From Sorghum bicolor (taxonomy: Eukaryota; Streptophyta; Magnoliopsida; Poales; Poaceae), in the NCBI RefSeq assembly GCF_000003195.3, contig NC_012877.2, forward strand, positions 12,255,106 through 12,319,105: DNA of 64,000 bases, given 5' to 3'. The position numbers and the translations under genes are program-made. Numbering within the stretch: the first letter of the stretch is position 1; every line of letters starts with the position of its first letter. The notes beneath the pieces are model-generated. The model searched no databases. It was not told the DNA's origin and saw nothing but the letters and a program-made list of their open reading frames with translations. Shown piece after piece: positions 23,726 through 35,312 of this stretch.

Positions 23726-23826
23726 CATAAAGTCATGTATGTGTTGTAACAAACTTTGTATGAAACTATATTTGAGAATTGTGAATTTTGATGAGTGTAA
23801 CAAACTATAAAGTCATGTTTAATAAT

Positions 23827-25400
23827 GGTATTCATGACTTTTCCATTCGAGACCATCTAGGGTACCAAAACCGCTACGTGGCTATGAATTCTCTGAAAAT
23901 TCAAAATTCAGTGGTTCAAACTTTTCCAAATGGAAAGTTGACCATTAGACAAAATGTAGAACTTGAAGAGTGTAACAAACTTTGTATTCATGACTTTTCC
24001 ATTTGGGACCATCTAGGGTTCGGTCAAAGGGTGTTTTTGTAAAAACCAATGCTTTGACTTTGGTCAAACTTGATCAAATGGCCCATTTGATGACTTCAAA
24101 CGAAACAATTTTGAATATAAAGTTGTTAGAGATCATCAAGATCTAAATTTTATATATTGTCCATTTTTCCATTTGGATATTTTTGAGCCAATCCTAAGCA
24201 CATTTCTTTAAAATCCAAGACGAATTTTGGTCAAACTTGGTCAAATGACAAACTAAATTACTTAAAATAAAAAACTTTTGAATACCAAGTTGTTAGATAT
24301 CATCAAGATCTAAACTTTTTATATACACAACTTTTCCATTTGAGAAAGTTTAAGTTAACAATACCCACCAAATCTTGAATCTCACACAAACTATATGAAA
24401 CTATATATGTCAATTGTGGATTTTCAACTACACCTTCCCAAAACTTTCTCAAATGCAAAAATGGTCTATATATGAAATGTAGATTTTGATGAGTGGAACA
24501 ATATTGGTATTCATGACTTTTCCATTCGAGACCATCTAGGGTTCCGAAAACGCTGTGTGGCTATGAATTCTCTGAAAATTCATAATTCAGTGGTCCAAAC
24601 TTTTCCAAATGGAAAGTTGACCATTAGACAAAATGTAGAACTTGAAGAGTGTAACAAACTTTGTATTTATGACTTTTCCATTTGGGACCATCTAGAGTTC
24701 GGTCAAAGGGTGTTTTTGTAAAAACCAATGCTTTGACTTTGGTCAAACTTGATCAAATGGCCCGTTTGATAACTTCAAACGAAACAATTTTGAATATAAA
24801 GTTGTTAGAGATCATCAAGATCTAAATTTTATATATTGTCTATTTTTCCATATGGATATTTTTGAGCCAATCCTAAGCACATTTCTTTAAAATCCAAGAC
24901 GAGTTTTGGTCAAACTTGGTCAAATGACAAACTAAATTACTTAAAATGAAAAACTTTTGAATACCAAGTTGTTAGATATCATCAAGATCTAAACTTTTTA
25001 TATACATAACTTTTCCATTTGAGAAAGTTTAAGTTAACAATACCCACCAAATCTTGAATCTCACACAAACTATATGAAACTATATGTGTCAATTGTGGAT
25101 TTTCAACTACACCTTCCCAAAACTTTCTCAAATGCAAAAATGGTCTATATATGAAATGTAGATTTTGATGAGTGGAACAATATTGGTATTCAAGACTTTT
25201 CCATTCGAGACCATCTAGGGTTCCGAAACCGCTGCATGGCTATGAATTCTCGGAAAATTCAAAATTCAGTGGTTCAAACTTTTCAAAAGGAAAAGTTGAC
25301 CATTAGACAAAATGTAGAACTTGAATAGTGTAACAAACTTTGTATTCATGACTTTTCCATTTGGGGCCATCTAGGGTTCGGTCAAAGGGTGTGTTCATCA
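23827..25400. repeat. 679-bp spacer repeat, about 2.3 copies
   Basis: The phrase GGTATTCATGACTTTTCC starts units at 23827, 24506 and 25185, exactly 679 bp apart. Units are about 97% identical by eye; the third stops near 25400. Non-coding, rich in TTTCCATTTGAGA-like and ATCATCAAGATCTA phrases. It lies between TnpD and the TnpA-like gene. Confidence 0.8.
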
Positions 25401-26579
25401 AGATATATATTTTTATATGATAAATAGATTTTTTATTTGATGAAAACTATACCCTACTAGCATTCCGAATAATAAATAACAAAAATAAAAAGTTTAACGT
25501 CAATATGATGTGAAAATAGATTTCTAGTTGATTGGATATAGTTTTTGTAAATTAATTGGAATAATATATTTTGCATTAACAAAATACTAAATATTTCTTA
25601 CAAAATTATTGCAAATTATAAAAATACAGCAAGATATTTAAGGTTAAAAAATTTTATGTGTACATTAAAAAAATTACAATATATATATATATATATATAT
25701 AATAAATGAATGTTATATGAATTATATGCGCCCAGCACTTTGGAAAATATGATTTTAGTGTTTTGTATATATATGTGATTCTAGTGTTTTCTATATATAA
25801 TAATGAATGCTAGTATATACACTAAAAAATAATGCATGCTAATATATTATTGTAGTATTACTTTTTAGTATAGGGTTCTAGTATATTAGTAATTCTAGTG
25901 TTTTGTATATGTTATTGATTGTACTATTATTCTAGTATTTTTAGTATATTATTAATTCTAGTGTTTTGTAGATATATTATTGTTTGTACTATTATTCTAG
26001 TATTATTTTTAGTATATTTTTCTAGTATATTATTAATTCTAGTATTTTGTATATATTATTGTTTGTACTATTATTCTAGTATTATTTTAGTATATTTTTA
26101 TAGTATATTAGTAATTCTAGTGTTTTGTATATGTTATTCATAGTACTATTATTCTAGTATATTATGAATTCTAGTGTTTTAGTATATTATGAATTCTAGT
26201 GTTATTGTTAGTATTATTTTTTTAGTATATTATTCTAGTATATTAGTAATTCTAGTGTTTTGTATATTTTAGGGTTTGTACTATTATTCTATTATTTTTA
26301 GTATATTAGTAATTCTAGTGTTTTGTATATTTTATTTGTTTGTACTATTATTCTATTATTTTTAGTATATTATTCCAGTATATTATTAATTCTAGTGTTT
26401 TGTATATATATTATTGTTTGTACTATTATTCTAGTATTATTTGTTTAGTATATTATTCTAGTATATTATTATGAATTCTAGTGTTTTAGTATATTATGAA
26501 TTCTAGTGTTATTGTTAGTATTATTTTTTAAGTATATTATTCTAGTGTATTTCTTATCTTATATAGAATATATATATGT
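25401..26579. repeat. A/T-rich minisatellite of CACTA C
   Basis: An (AT)n microsatellite at about 25681-25702, then from 25740 to 26560 irregular tandem copies of a unit combining TATTCTAGTATATTA, AATTCTAGTGTTTTG and TTTGTACTATTATTC. No genes are visible. Confidence 0.7.
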
Positions 26580-29500
26580 ATGGTTGCAGACATAGAAATG
26601 GCTGACTGTGCTCATGATGATCCTGATTATATGGAAGATGCCATTCAACATATGATCGACGATGGTAGTCAGTACTTTATTGATTACCATGAGATCATGC
26701 AAGGCAATCCTACTGAGCAACAAGAGCGAAATGCCCCTGAGCAACAAGAGGGCAATGCGCCTGAGCAACAACTTATCGTGCAACAAGAAGAAAATACTGG
26801 CGAGGTATGTAAATATAAACATATATAATTAATGCATCTCTTACATTAGGTTTTAGACTTACTTGGTTATTAATTTAGTATTTTTATTTCTATATCTACG
26901 TGTAGCCTTCTGGATCGACCTCTACGGAGAGAAGCGTACCTCCACGAGGGCCAAAGAAGCCGTTGGAGGGCCGCTATGTAATCTCTGAGTTTGAGATAGC
27001 TACAGGCAGGCCACTTGGTGAACATGCAAATGTTAGTCACTGTGGATATCTTGTGAGAGATCGAATACCGATCAGTGCTCGTGAATGGAGAGAGAAGCGA
27101 GGTGCTCCTGAGATCAGTTTTGTCTCTGATCGTGACAAGGACTTAGTTTGGAAAGCCGTTACAGACGTTTTCACCTTCGACACCAACGATGAAGAGTTGA
27201 AGGTGCGAATTTATGACTGGACTATGAAGAAGATGGCAGTACTCTTCCAGAATTGGAAGAAGACTTTGTACAATAAATATGTCAAGAAAAACGAGACTCC
27301 AAATTTCAACCTCAAGCAATATGTAAAGCTGAGGGCCTTCTGGGATGACTTTGAGCAGTACAAAACATTAGAAGAGGGCGAGGAACGAGCCATTAGAAAC
27401 AAAGAGAATGCAAGTAAAAAGACATACCACCATCATATGGGATCAGGTGGTTATAAGAGTGCTGTTCCCAAGTGGGACCGAATGGAACAGGAGATGCTTG
27501 CTAGGGGGGTCACACCCGAGACAATAGCAAAGAATTGGAGCGAGCGCTCCAAGCATTGGTTCTACGGTCATGGGGGAAGCGTGGACCCAGACACCGGGGC
27601 GCTAGTTTGGGCCAAGAAATCTCTAGAGCAGCAGAAAGACTAGTCCGTGCACGAGAGGCGGTTCAGTCTGGTGAGTTCAGGCCTAACAGGGAGAAGGATG
27701 AACTCACCTATGCGCTTGAAAATCCTGAGCACGGTGGGCGTACGAGAGGCTATGGGGCAGTTCCGTGGCTGCAATTATTCCAAGCCGATCAAGATACCTA
27801 CAGAAGCCGCCAGAGAAAGAAGGATGAGGAGGCAGAGCGGATCCGCCGCCTGGAAGCTTTTGTTCTGCAATCAGAAGAGCGCGAGAAAGCTCGTCAAGAA
27901 TGGATGCAGGCGGAGATTCAAAGGCAAGTGCAAGCAGCACTTAGTCAAATGACGAAAGGGCAAGGAACATCACAGCCTGAGGTCAACGTTAGCCCCCCAG
28001 GCCAGTTGAAAAGCAGCTGCGCATCCACGGAAGTACCAACCATTCAGGATGACACGAAGCTAGACTTCTCCGTGGATGATGTCACAGAGGCTTTTACTAC
28101 CTGTGAGCTACATGTACCAGATGGGAATGCAACAAAAACGGTGGCTATCGCTGTTGTCAACCCTATCGAGTGAACGAGAACTCCAAGAATCCATAATCGA
28201 CCAGTACCTGGTGGATATGCTAGCGTCTCGGTTGATAGGGTTGAGAAAGGTTGTGGCAATGTGCCTCTAGACATAGAAGGGGGAGACGGAGAGAAGACCT
28301 TAGGTGAAGCTGAGAAGACATTTATTTGTTGGCGCAAGCGCTTTATAATTATTCCTCAACATAGGTTTGTGTATAATTTTACTTCTTATATTATTTATTA
28401 TGTATTGAAATTAAAAAAAGTTTGCTCACAAAACTTGTAATTGTTTTCTTTGCAGGGACTCCTCCAACCTAAGTCCAGTTCTCTCTCCAACGCATCATAG
28501 TGTTGCGGGCGGTGACAATGCTAGATCTCCTCCAACACCTGCGGCGGCCACACCGACCCCGCCACCGCCTCCACCACCGTCTCCACCTCCTCCACCGAGG
28601 TCTCCAACTCCTCCACCGCGTTCTCCAACGCCGAAAAGATCGGCCCCACCACCTCCACCGCCTGCACCGCCCTCTCCAAAGAGTGCACGGTCGGTCCCCT
28701 CGCCTCCAAAGTGAGGTAGTCAGAAGCGGTCCGCCCAAGAACGACCGAAGTCATCGGTCCCACCTCCAAAGAAGGCTGCCTCAGCAAAGAGAGCTAAGAC
28801 GCCAGAAAAATTAACTTACGAAAAGAGTGAAGAGGAGGTAATTGCTGCATCCAAAGCTGAGGTGAAACAATTTTTTGATAATTTGAAGGAGAATAGAAAA
28901 AAACGGCTAAACCCAGAAAAGCCATACTTTTATGTAAAGCCATCGGAACTGAGGCAGAAGGTGGCGAACCAGCAAAAGAAGCAACGCGAAGCTCAGAAAA
29001 AGCCAGCACTTCCGGACTATGAGCGGTCTCTGGTCAAGTCTTCACAGCCTAAGAAGAGAGTAGGAAAGGGGGTCCCATAGCTCGGAGAAGTATCAAAACC
29101 GGTGCCCCCTTTGATTGTGCCAAATCAATACGGCTCAAATCAAGACTTGATGCCAAAGAAATCCTTAGCGTTGTCTGAGCTAGACTCGCTTGAGCGTTAC
29201 TTTGGACAGAGCGGTTTAAATATGGAAGAAATTGCCGCCATTCTTGGATGCCAAACATTTGAAAAAGCCGAGGTAGTTGATCAATGGAGGGTAAGATATG
29301 AACCGGGCAGGAGTCTATTCGACCCTCAGCGTTTACATGAGCTCGGCACACAAATGTTTGCAATAAACAAATGGTGCATTGAGGCGTCTAAAAGGGGAGA
29401 GAATTGGATTTCTGTTCGTATTAGACAACATCACTACTTCCGTGGAGATGACCTCATATATGTGCAGTTTGAAGAATTGCACCAATTATGTCACCTCGAC

Positions 29501-30598
29501 GCTCTCGACAAATCTCTTGTCAGCTGCTTTTGTCTGTAAGTATTTTATTCTTTTTATTATACTTCTAACTTCTTTAATTACATGTATATAATCCTTACAC
29601 ACTTAGGATTTGTATGTATATATGCAGGCACCAAATGAGAGAGCTCAGAATGAGAAATGACAATAGTATTGGGTTCGTTGACCCTTATATTGTTTTCAAG
29701 GCTCCGCAGGCAGTGTGGACTGCAGCTCATGAGACAGAAGTCTGCACCAATCTTATGAGGTTCTTTGTGAATCAAAAAGAAAAACAAAAAATACTCTTCC
29801 CCTTCAACTTCGAGTGAGTTATATAGTTATTAAGTGCATGCATATTTTATTTTACATTATAGGACTGACTATATATATGTGTGTAAACAGCTTTCACATA
29901 CTCATGGTCATTGAAATTCCCAAGAACCGGTTGATAATCTTTGACTCAATGAGAAAACCACAAAAAAATTATCAACAAATGGTAAACATTATTCAAAGAT
30001 ACGTAATGTCGATCTCAGCTTGAAGATTATCATAATATGACTCTGTAATTATTATTTCACGATCCACAATGGCTATGTGTAGGGTTTGGGAAAGATTCAT
30101 TGACCATAAACATCTCAGTGGATGTAAAGCGCCGCTTAACATAATACATCCACAAGTAAGTTCTACTAGCTAGCAAACTTTCGCTAACTTTTAGCCTTCT
30201 TATTGTCGTGGTCGTGAATATTTTTTATATATATATCGTACAATGGTGTTTAAGACAAGAAGGGGGAAACAATCTATGTGCATATTACGTGTGCAAATTC
30301 ATGATGGCACAAGTCAATTAAACACCCACAGAGACGCTCAGAGTACGTTACATGTCTCTTTTCATTATCTCCTGAATTATATTGATTAACTTTGATAACT
30401 AATACCTTTTTTATTTATTTCAAATTAAAGACGGAATGGTTGAGGGAAAAGGTCCTACAAAAAGACCGAATCAAAGCTATCCAAGAGACGATAGCAGGAT
30501 TTCTCCGCGAGCAAGTGATCAATCCAAACGGCGAGTTTCACTTCAACGGCAACGAAACTCTTATTCCAAACAACGATGATCATTTGTATCGTTTGTAG
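26580..30598 (+). pseudogene. TnpA-like (Transposase_24) and Ulp1-type protease fusion of CACTA C
   Basis: Eight exons: 26580-26804, 26906-28364, 28456-29535, 29628-29813, 29891-29998, 30083-30155, 30244-30342 and 30431-30598. Exon 2 holds the TnpA-like block (HCGYLVRDRIPISAREW) and a coiled, charged part. Exon 3 starts with a proline-rich, basic linker. Exons 3-8 resemble Ulp1 (C48) cysteine proteases: FHILMVIE gives the His, IIFDSMRKP the Asp, NLCAYYVC the Cys. Damage: a 1-base deletion near 27618; in-frame stops at 28171, 28712, 29078 and 30319; a GT-to-AT donor at 29999; an AG-to-AA acceptor at 30243. Ulp1 enzymes process SUMO-like proteins; what this one cut is unknown. The start could also be ATG 26598. 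Confidence 0.7.
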
Positions 30599-30888
30599 AC
30601 ATTGGGAGAAAAAACTCTATGTATATATGTGTTACGAATTTTGTACATATAAAACTATATATATATAAAGCTTTTTACATATCTATTTAATTTTTGATGT
30701 GGCCTATTCATTTTATTATAGGCAAAGCTTAATTATTAAGCTAAGCCTATAATTTTCATTTATATATGCTTAATATGCGTGTAATATAAATATATTATTG
30801 TATCAGAAAAAACATGTATTGAAAAACCTATTATTATATATTATATAAAAACAATAAACAGAACCGAAGAATTGAAAAAAAAAAGAAA

Positions 30889-31133
30889 CCCTTTAACACC
30901 GGTTGTTAATACCAACCGGTGTTAAAGGGTCCTGCAACGTGGCAGCCCTGGCAGGACCTTTTAACACCGGTTGGTATTACCAACCGGTGTTAAAGGGGGC
31001 GGCTTTAGCCCCGGTTAACCGAACCGGGCCGGGACTAAAAGGTGGGTCTTTAGTCCTGGAAGGGCAGCACCGGCTCGGAAACCGGGGCAACAGGTCTTCC
31101 CGACCGGTGCTAATGCCCGAACGTGTGGCAGTG
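30889..31133 (+). repeat. 3' subterminal and terminal repeats of CACTA C
   Basis: Inverted pairs CCTTTAACACCGGTTGTTAA and complement (30889-30930, 30957-30998), then GC-rich variants of the same motif (GCCCCGGTTAACCGAACCGG) and the end GGCAGTG at 31133, one base off the expected GTAGTG. The 3' hairpins read AACACC where most 5' copies read AGCACC. Confidence 0.7.
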
Positions 31134-31566
31134 TGCAGATCAGAAATCGCTTCTGTCTTAGCGTGAACAACAGGAGAATGTCACGAGAATCGACGAGATG
31201 CAATATATCCCATCGAAGCGCATGGAGCGCCGTTGCCGTCCGTGTCGTGACTGTTGACCGGTGAGACAGTCCATGCCTGCAAACAAGTTCTCGGAGAATG
31301 TCATGAAATGTCAGACACCCCCGAGGTGATCTCATCTACAATGCCACGAACAGACGCCACCTATAGACACCTATTCACGAAGTGATCTCATCCATCAAGT
31401 ACAAGATTAGTAGATAGGATTTGATAGTTAGTTTTACTCTCGAAGGGCATGTCCTTTGGGAACATTCGTGTCCCTTCGTGACACTCCTTCATTTGTATAA
31501 ATATACTTCAAAAATCAATGATAAAAACAGTTCTCTAATCACTTGTTCATTTACATTCACTTCTAA
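31134..31566. other. Right flank of CACTA C, no gene seen
   Basis: Continues the sequence interrupted by CACTA C. 31440-31560 has TATAAATA (31498-31506) and AATGATAAAAACAG phrases reminiscent of an LTR or promoter end, but no partner was found. Confidence 0.3.
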
Positions 31567-32152
31567 GAGCAACTCCAGCAAGGCCTATACTTAAGCCTCA
31601 ATAGCAAAACATAGATGTTCACACAAAAAACGCTAGGGTGGGTACCCAAACCTCCCCACGGACCTAATTCCTGTTGGCCCAACATTCCAGCCTCTATCCA
31701 GCGATTTCTCCCTACGACCGTAAGGAAACCGCGTGGCGCTCTCCCCACCACACGGTGCTACCCGTCGACGTGCTGCTTTTTGATGAGGACCCTCCCGACG
31801 AGATCTCTGGGAGCCGGCACACAACCCTTCCCCTGCTCGCAGCATGCCCCTGTCTGCTCCAGCATGCCCCCTCCCCTGCTCGCCTCTCTCCTCTAGCGGC
31901 GAGCTCCAGAGTGGCTCTAGAGTCCCAGCACCGGGGCTCTCTGCTGCCCTGTGCACATTAGGATAGCTCAAATAGTGAGAGATTGAAGATGGCAGGTGGG
32001 TCCCAGTAGCCGGCGTTTCTTAAAAAAATTTGGGGGCTTTGATTTAAGGGGCTTCGATGGAGCAAATACAAAATAAAGAGCCAATAAAAATAGAAAGAAC
32101 ACCCAAATCAAGAATAGAGGGTCTAATTTGAAGGCTATTGCTGGAGTTACTC
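31567..32152. mobile_element. Tourist/PIF-Harbinger-type MITE
   Basis: 586 bp with inverted ends GAGCAACTCCAGCAAGGCC and GGCTATTGCTGGAGTTACTC, and the target duplication TAA on both sides (31564-31566, 32153-32155). The GC-rich middle (31640-31960) has open frames without recognisable protein. Confidence 0.75.
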
Positions 32153-32155
32153 TAA

Positions 32156-33099
32156 TAGATAATATTCCCATCTTGTAGCCGTATGAATGGCCCCGCACCC
32201 ACCGATGAGAGTAGGCAGGGAGAAAAGTAGGACAAGTAGTGTTGCATCGCCGGTGCTTATGATCTCATACACTGTATGTACCTTTTGAAATTTAACTAGC
32301 AAAAGTGTTCATGCATTGCAACTGTTGAAAAGGTATAGCGTCATCCACAGTTTAACATCTATGTCTTATTTTATCTTGAAAACAACAATTTTTTATTTAC
32401 ATCATTATATTTTTTTTGCACTCAACATTATGCTAAAAAACATATGATCACACTATAAAAAAAAGCAAGTTTTTAGGGTTTCTCCCTCTATAATAACCGT
32501 TCAATTTGTACGCCGTGCTATATGAGCCCTATGTCATGCATGATCTTACTCTTCTTCTATAACAACCGTTCGATCTAAATGTCATGCTATATGAGCCCTC
32601 CATCGTCCATGATCTTACACGTAAGATTTAAGACCCCTATTTAATCTCACAGTAATGCTACCCATCAACCATCATAAGTCACGTCCTTCTCTCTTGCGTA
32701 TTCTCGACTCCTAATTTTGACTCGATATGTTTTCTTCTACTTAAGTCAATTGCTCCTTCATCGTGCAACTTTTGTTAAAGTCCAGACCAATAGCACATAA
32801 TTAATCAATGAGGAATACAAACCAATGACGGAAAAATTATTAAAGATAGAATCATGCTCATGTATTCTAACAGAAAAAATGATAACTTGATAGTCACGTG
32901 CCCTCCATACACAATGGTCATTTGCACCAGCACGGAAGCTGGCATTGCTTGATTTGGCTAGTGTTGATATCACCATCCAACGTGAGTGGTAGGATGCGGA
33001 CACACATGGCTAGCCTTTGCGTGTATCCTCTTGGCTTCGACCACCAAGACATACTGGTCGTGCAAAATTTTTTTGTTATTTTGTAGCTATTTCCGATAA
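32156..33099. other. Intergenic, no gene seen
   Basis: AT-rich. A short imperfect duplication around CGTGCTATATGAGCCCT (about 32512-32600) is the only structure noted. Confidence 0.3.
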
Positions 33100-34170
33100 A
33101 GGATAATCAATATCCGGCCTCTACATCCAGGGATGTAGACAGCCAAAAGTTACAAAAGGAGTGAAAAAAACAAAAGAGAAAAAAGTCATAGTCTTATACA
33201 TCGATCAGGACATTACAACAAAACGATTAATGCTTCTACCCTCTATTTGATCAACGCGAGGGCGTCCTTGGCTTGCTCTACATGTCGCAGCTGAGTCTCG
33301 AATGCCGCAGTGCAGGGGCTCAGGAAAGCTTTCGCAAGGAAATTATAGCGACACCTCCAAGGGGGAATATGACGGCGAATGCCGCACTGCCTGACAGGGT
33401 TTTCACCTGTATTCCAAGTTCCAGCAAAAGCACGTCCAAACTGGACCTGCAGACGACGAGATGCCAGAGATGATCGGCAGAGTCTTCACCAGCTGCAGCG
33501 AGGCAACCTTTGATGTTGACGGCAGGTGATCCGAGCACGGCGTCCTTTGATGTGGACGTCGAAGCCGGTGGGCCGCCTGGGGGCAATGTGGCTGGCGCCT
33601 AGGGGTCCAAATCGCGACCCCCAGACGCCGCCATTCGTCGCTGCAGCAGGGCCCGCTGACCAACGCGTTAGGAGGGCGTCGACGGCCGGTGGAGGGGGCA
33701 GCTGCCCCGAGCCCAGATCCGAGGGTGAGCCACCCGCCGAGTCCCTCCCCGTCCATTAGAGGAGAGGGCCGGTCAGCTAGAGTCGTGCCCAGCCACGGCA
33801 CGGAGGCCTCGCGAGGTGGAAACCGCGACGAGCCCGCCGTACTGCCGTCGTCGCCCAGCGTCGCCGTTCCAGGGCCGGATCCGGGGGAAGGGGGCTCGGA
33901 TTCATCGCGAGGTGGAAACCGCAACGAGCCCGCCGTACCACCGTCGTCGCCCGGTGTCGCCGTTCCGGGGCCAAATCCGGGGGCAGGGGGCTCAGATTCA
34001 CACTCCCAGGCCCCCAGCTAGCGCGCCACCACCGCCGGTGGCCGGCCTTGATGGAGCCGGTCGTCACTAGGGCCGGTGGTTGGCAGGAGCTGAGGCTCCT
34101 CGCGCTGCGGCGCCCGCCAAGCGCCGGATCAAGGCCAGAGATCACCGGATTCGATTTTAATTAAAGTTTA
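33100..34170 (-). other. GC-rich segment of unknown origin, possible retroposon
   Basis: GC rises sharply between 33250 and 34140. A 96-bp unit starting GCGAGGTGGAAACCGC is present twice in tandem (33811-34002). The minus strand has a 173-codon open frame (33924-33403), explained at least in part by GC content and matching nothing I know. On the minus strand the block ends in CTCTTTTGTTTTTTTCACTCC and a GATGTAGAGGCCGG phrase, a style seen at the 3' ends of grass retroposons. No confident gene. Confidence 0.3.
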
Positions 34171-35312
34171 TATTTTATAATAAAAGACGTTTTCTTCTTT
34201 ACGCACAGTTTTCAAATTATGATCTGCTCTTTGATTTTTGGCCTTTTCCTTTTTATAGCTGTTGTATGCTCAATTGTCCATGATAAATCCCGACATGTTG
34301 CCTCTTGGTCGTGCAAAGTTATAGGCAGGCTAAGTGCCATCCTTTTCCTAATTTGATTTTTTTTTAACGTTTGGAGCACGGTTTGAAGGTGTAAATAGAT
34401 AGAGATAATTTTCAAATTGAACGGATCGACTTTGGAAACCATAATCTAAGTAGAGATCAGAGTTGAAGAAAAAAAATATTATGGACTAAAGCCTATACGA
34501 ACTAGATAGGCGGAAAGAAAAATACCTGGTGAACTATAATTTTTATAATTATATATTAGGCAAAGATTAAATCGATGAGCCCAGACCTTTGGAAATGTGA
34601 GGCTGCTATCAGTCTCCGACACAAACTCATAATTGGCTCCGGCAGAAACCGTGTACACGTTTATGAAATCGAGTATACCTATTTTGTTTTTTTATTTTTT
34701 TGGTTGGTTAGTTTTTTGGCCGAGTAGCATAGTGTTTATGACCAAATAGTATATGTTTTTAATATCACCGGATAGATGATTACTTTAGAGTATTGATAGT
34801 CCTTTTTTAGAAGAACTGAGTCACAATTTCAAATGTTTAACTAAATATAAAAATAGAATTGCATCACTTTCTAAAAGGTGGCAGTATAACGTAAACACAT
34901 AAGCTCATACATGAAAGATACACAGCGAAACTAAACCACCGACAGCTCGAACCAAAATGATGAAACAGCGGACTAACTCATCACACTTAGTGCTTGTTTG
35001 ATTGCTCATGTACTCACCTCAAGTGTTGTAAGTGGACATCCAAACAAAGCCTATGCTCTCATTCCTTGTCCTCTTCTATGATAGATACCAATCTTTCAAA
35101 AAAAAATGGTAGATACCCTGTTCCCAACGACCAAATTGCCCAGGCACACAAATATAAATAGATGGTAACACACGAACCAAACCATCTGGTTTTGGCAACA
35201 CCAACTCACTGTATCCGCAACGAAGTTTCACGCACAAATACTCCCACCAATGATATACAAGCATATGAGCAGCAATCCGCATGCCCCTCACCACCAACAC
35301 TAGTCCATTACA
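34171..35312. other. Downstream flank and probable 3' UTR of the LARP6 gene
   Basis: AT-rich. The part adjoining 35312 should include the 3' UTR of the minus-strand LARP6 gene. I cannot fix its poly(A) site. No other gene is seen. Confidence 0.3.

Larger units (their letters stand above)
18927..31133 (+). mobile_element. CACTA (En/Spm) transposon C, full length
   Basis: 12.2 kb. The left end reads CACTACTGGAGCATTGG at 18927; the right end finishes GGCAGTG at 31133. Both sides carry the 3-bp target duplication TGC (18924-18926 and 31134-31136). Subterminal inverted repeats CCTTTAGCACCGGTT/AACCGGTGCTAAAGG lie at both ends. Inside, all on the plus strand, are a leader exon, a GRF zinc-finger gene, a TnpD transposase, a 679-bp triplicated spacer, an A/T minisatellite, and a TnpA-like/Ulp1 gene. 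The right terminus differs from the left after CACTRC, and every gene has stops, so the element is inactive. Confidence 0.85.

Noticed and set aside
28469..28787. Trp/Arg-rich minus-strand frames
   Set aside because: Antisense of the proline-rich linker in the TnpA/Ulp1 gene.
31615..31971. Open frames of 93-112 codons inside the Tourist-like MITE
   Set aside because: They lie in the GC-rich middle of a MITE with clear ends and duplication; no recognisable protein.
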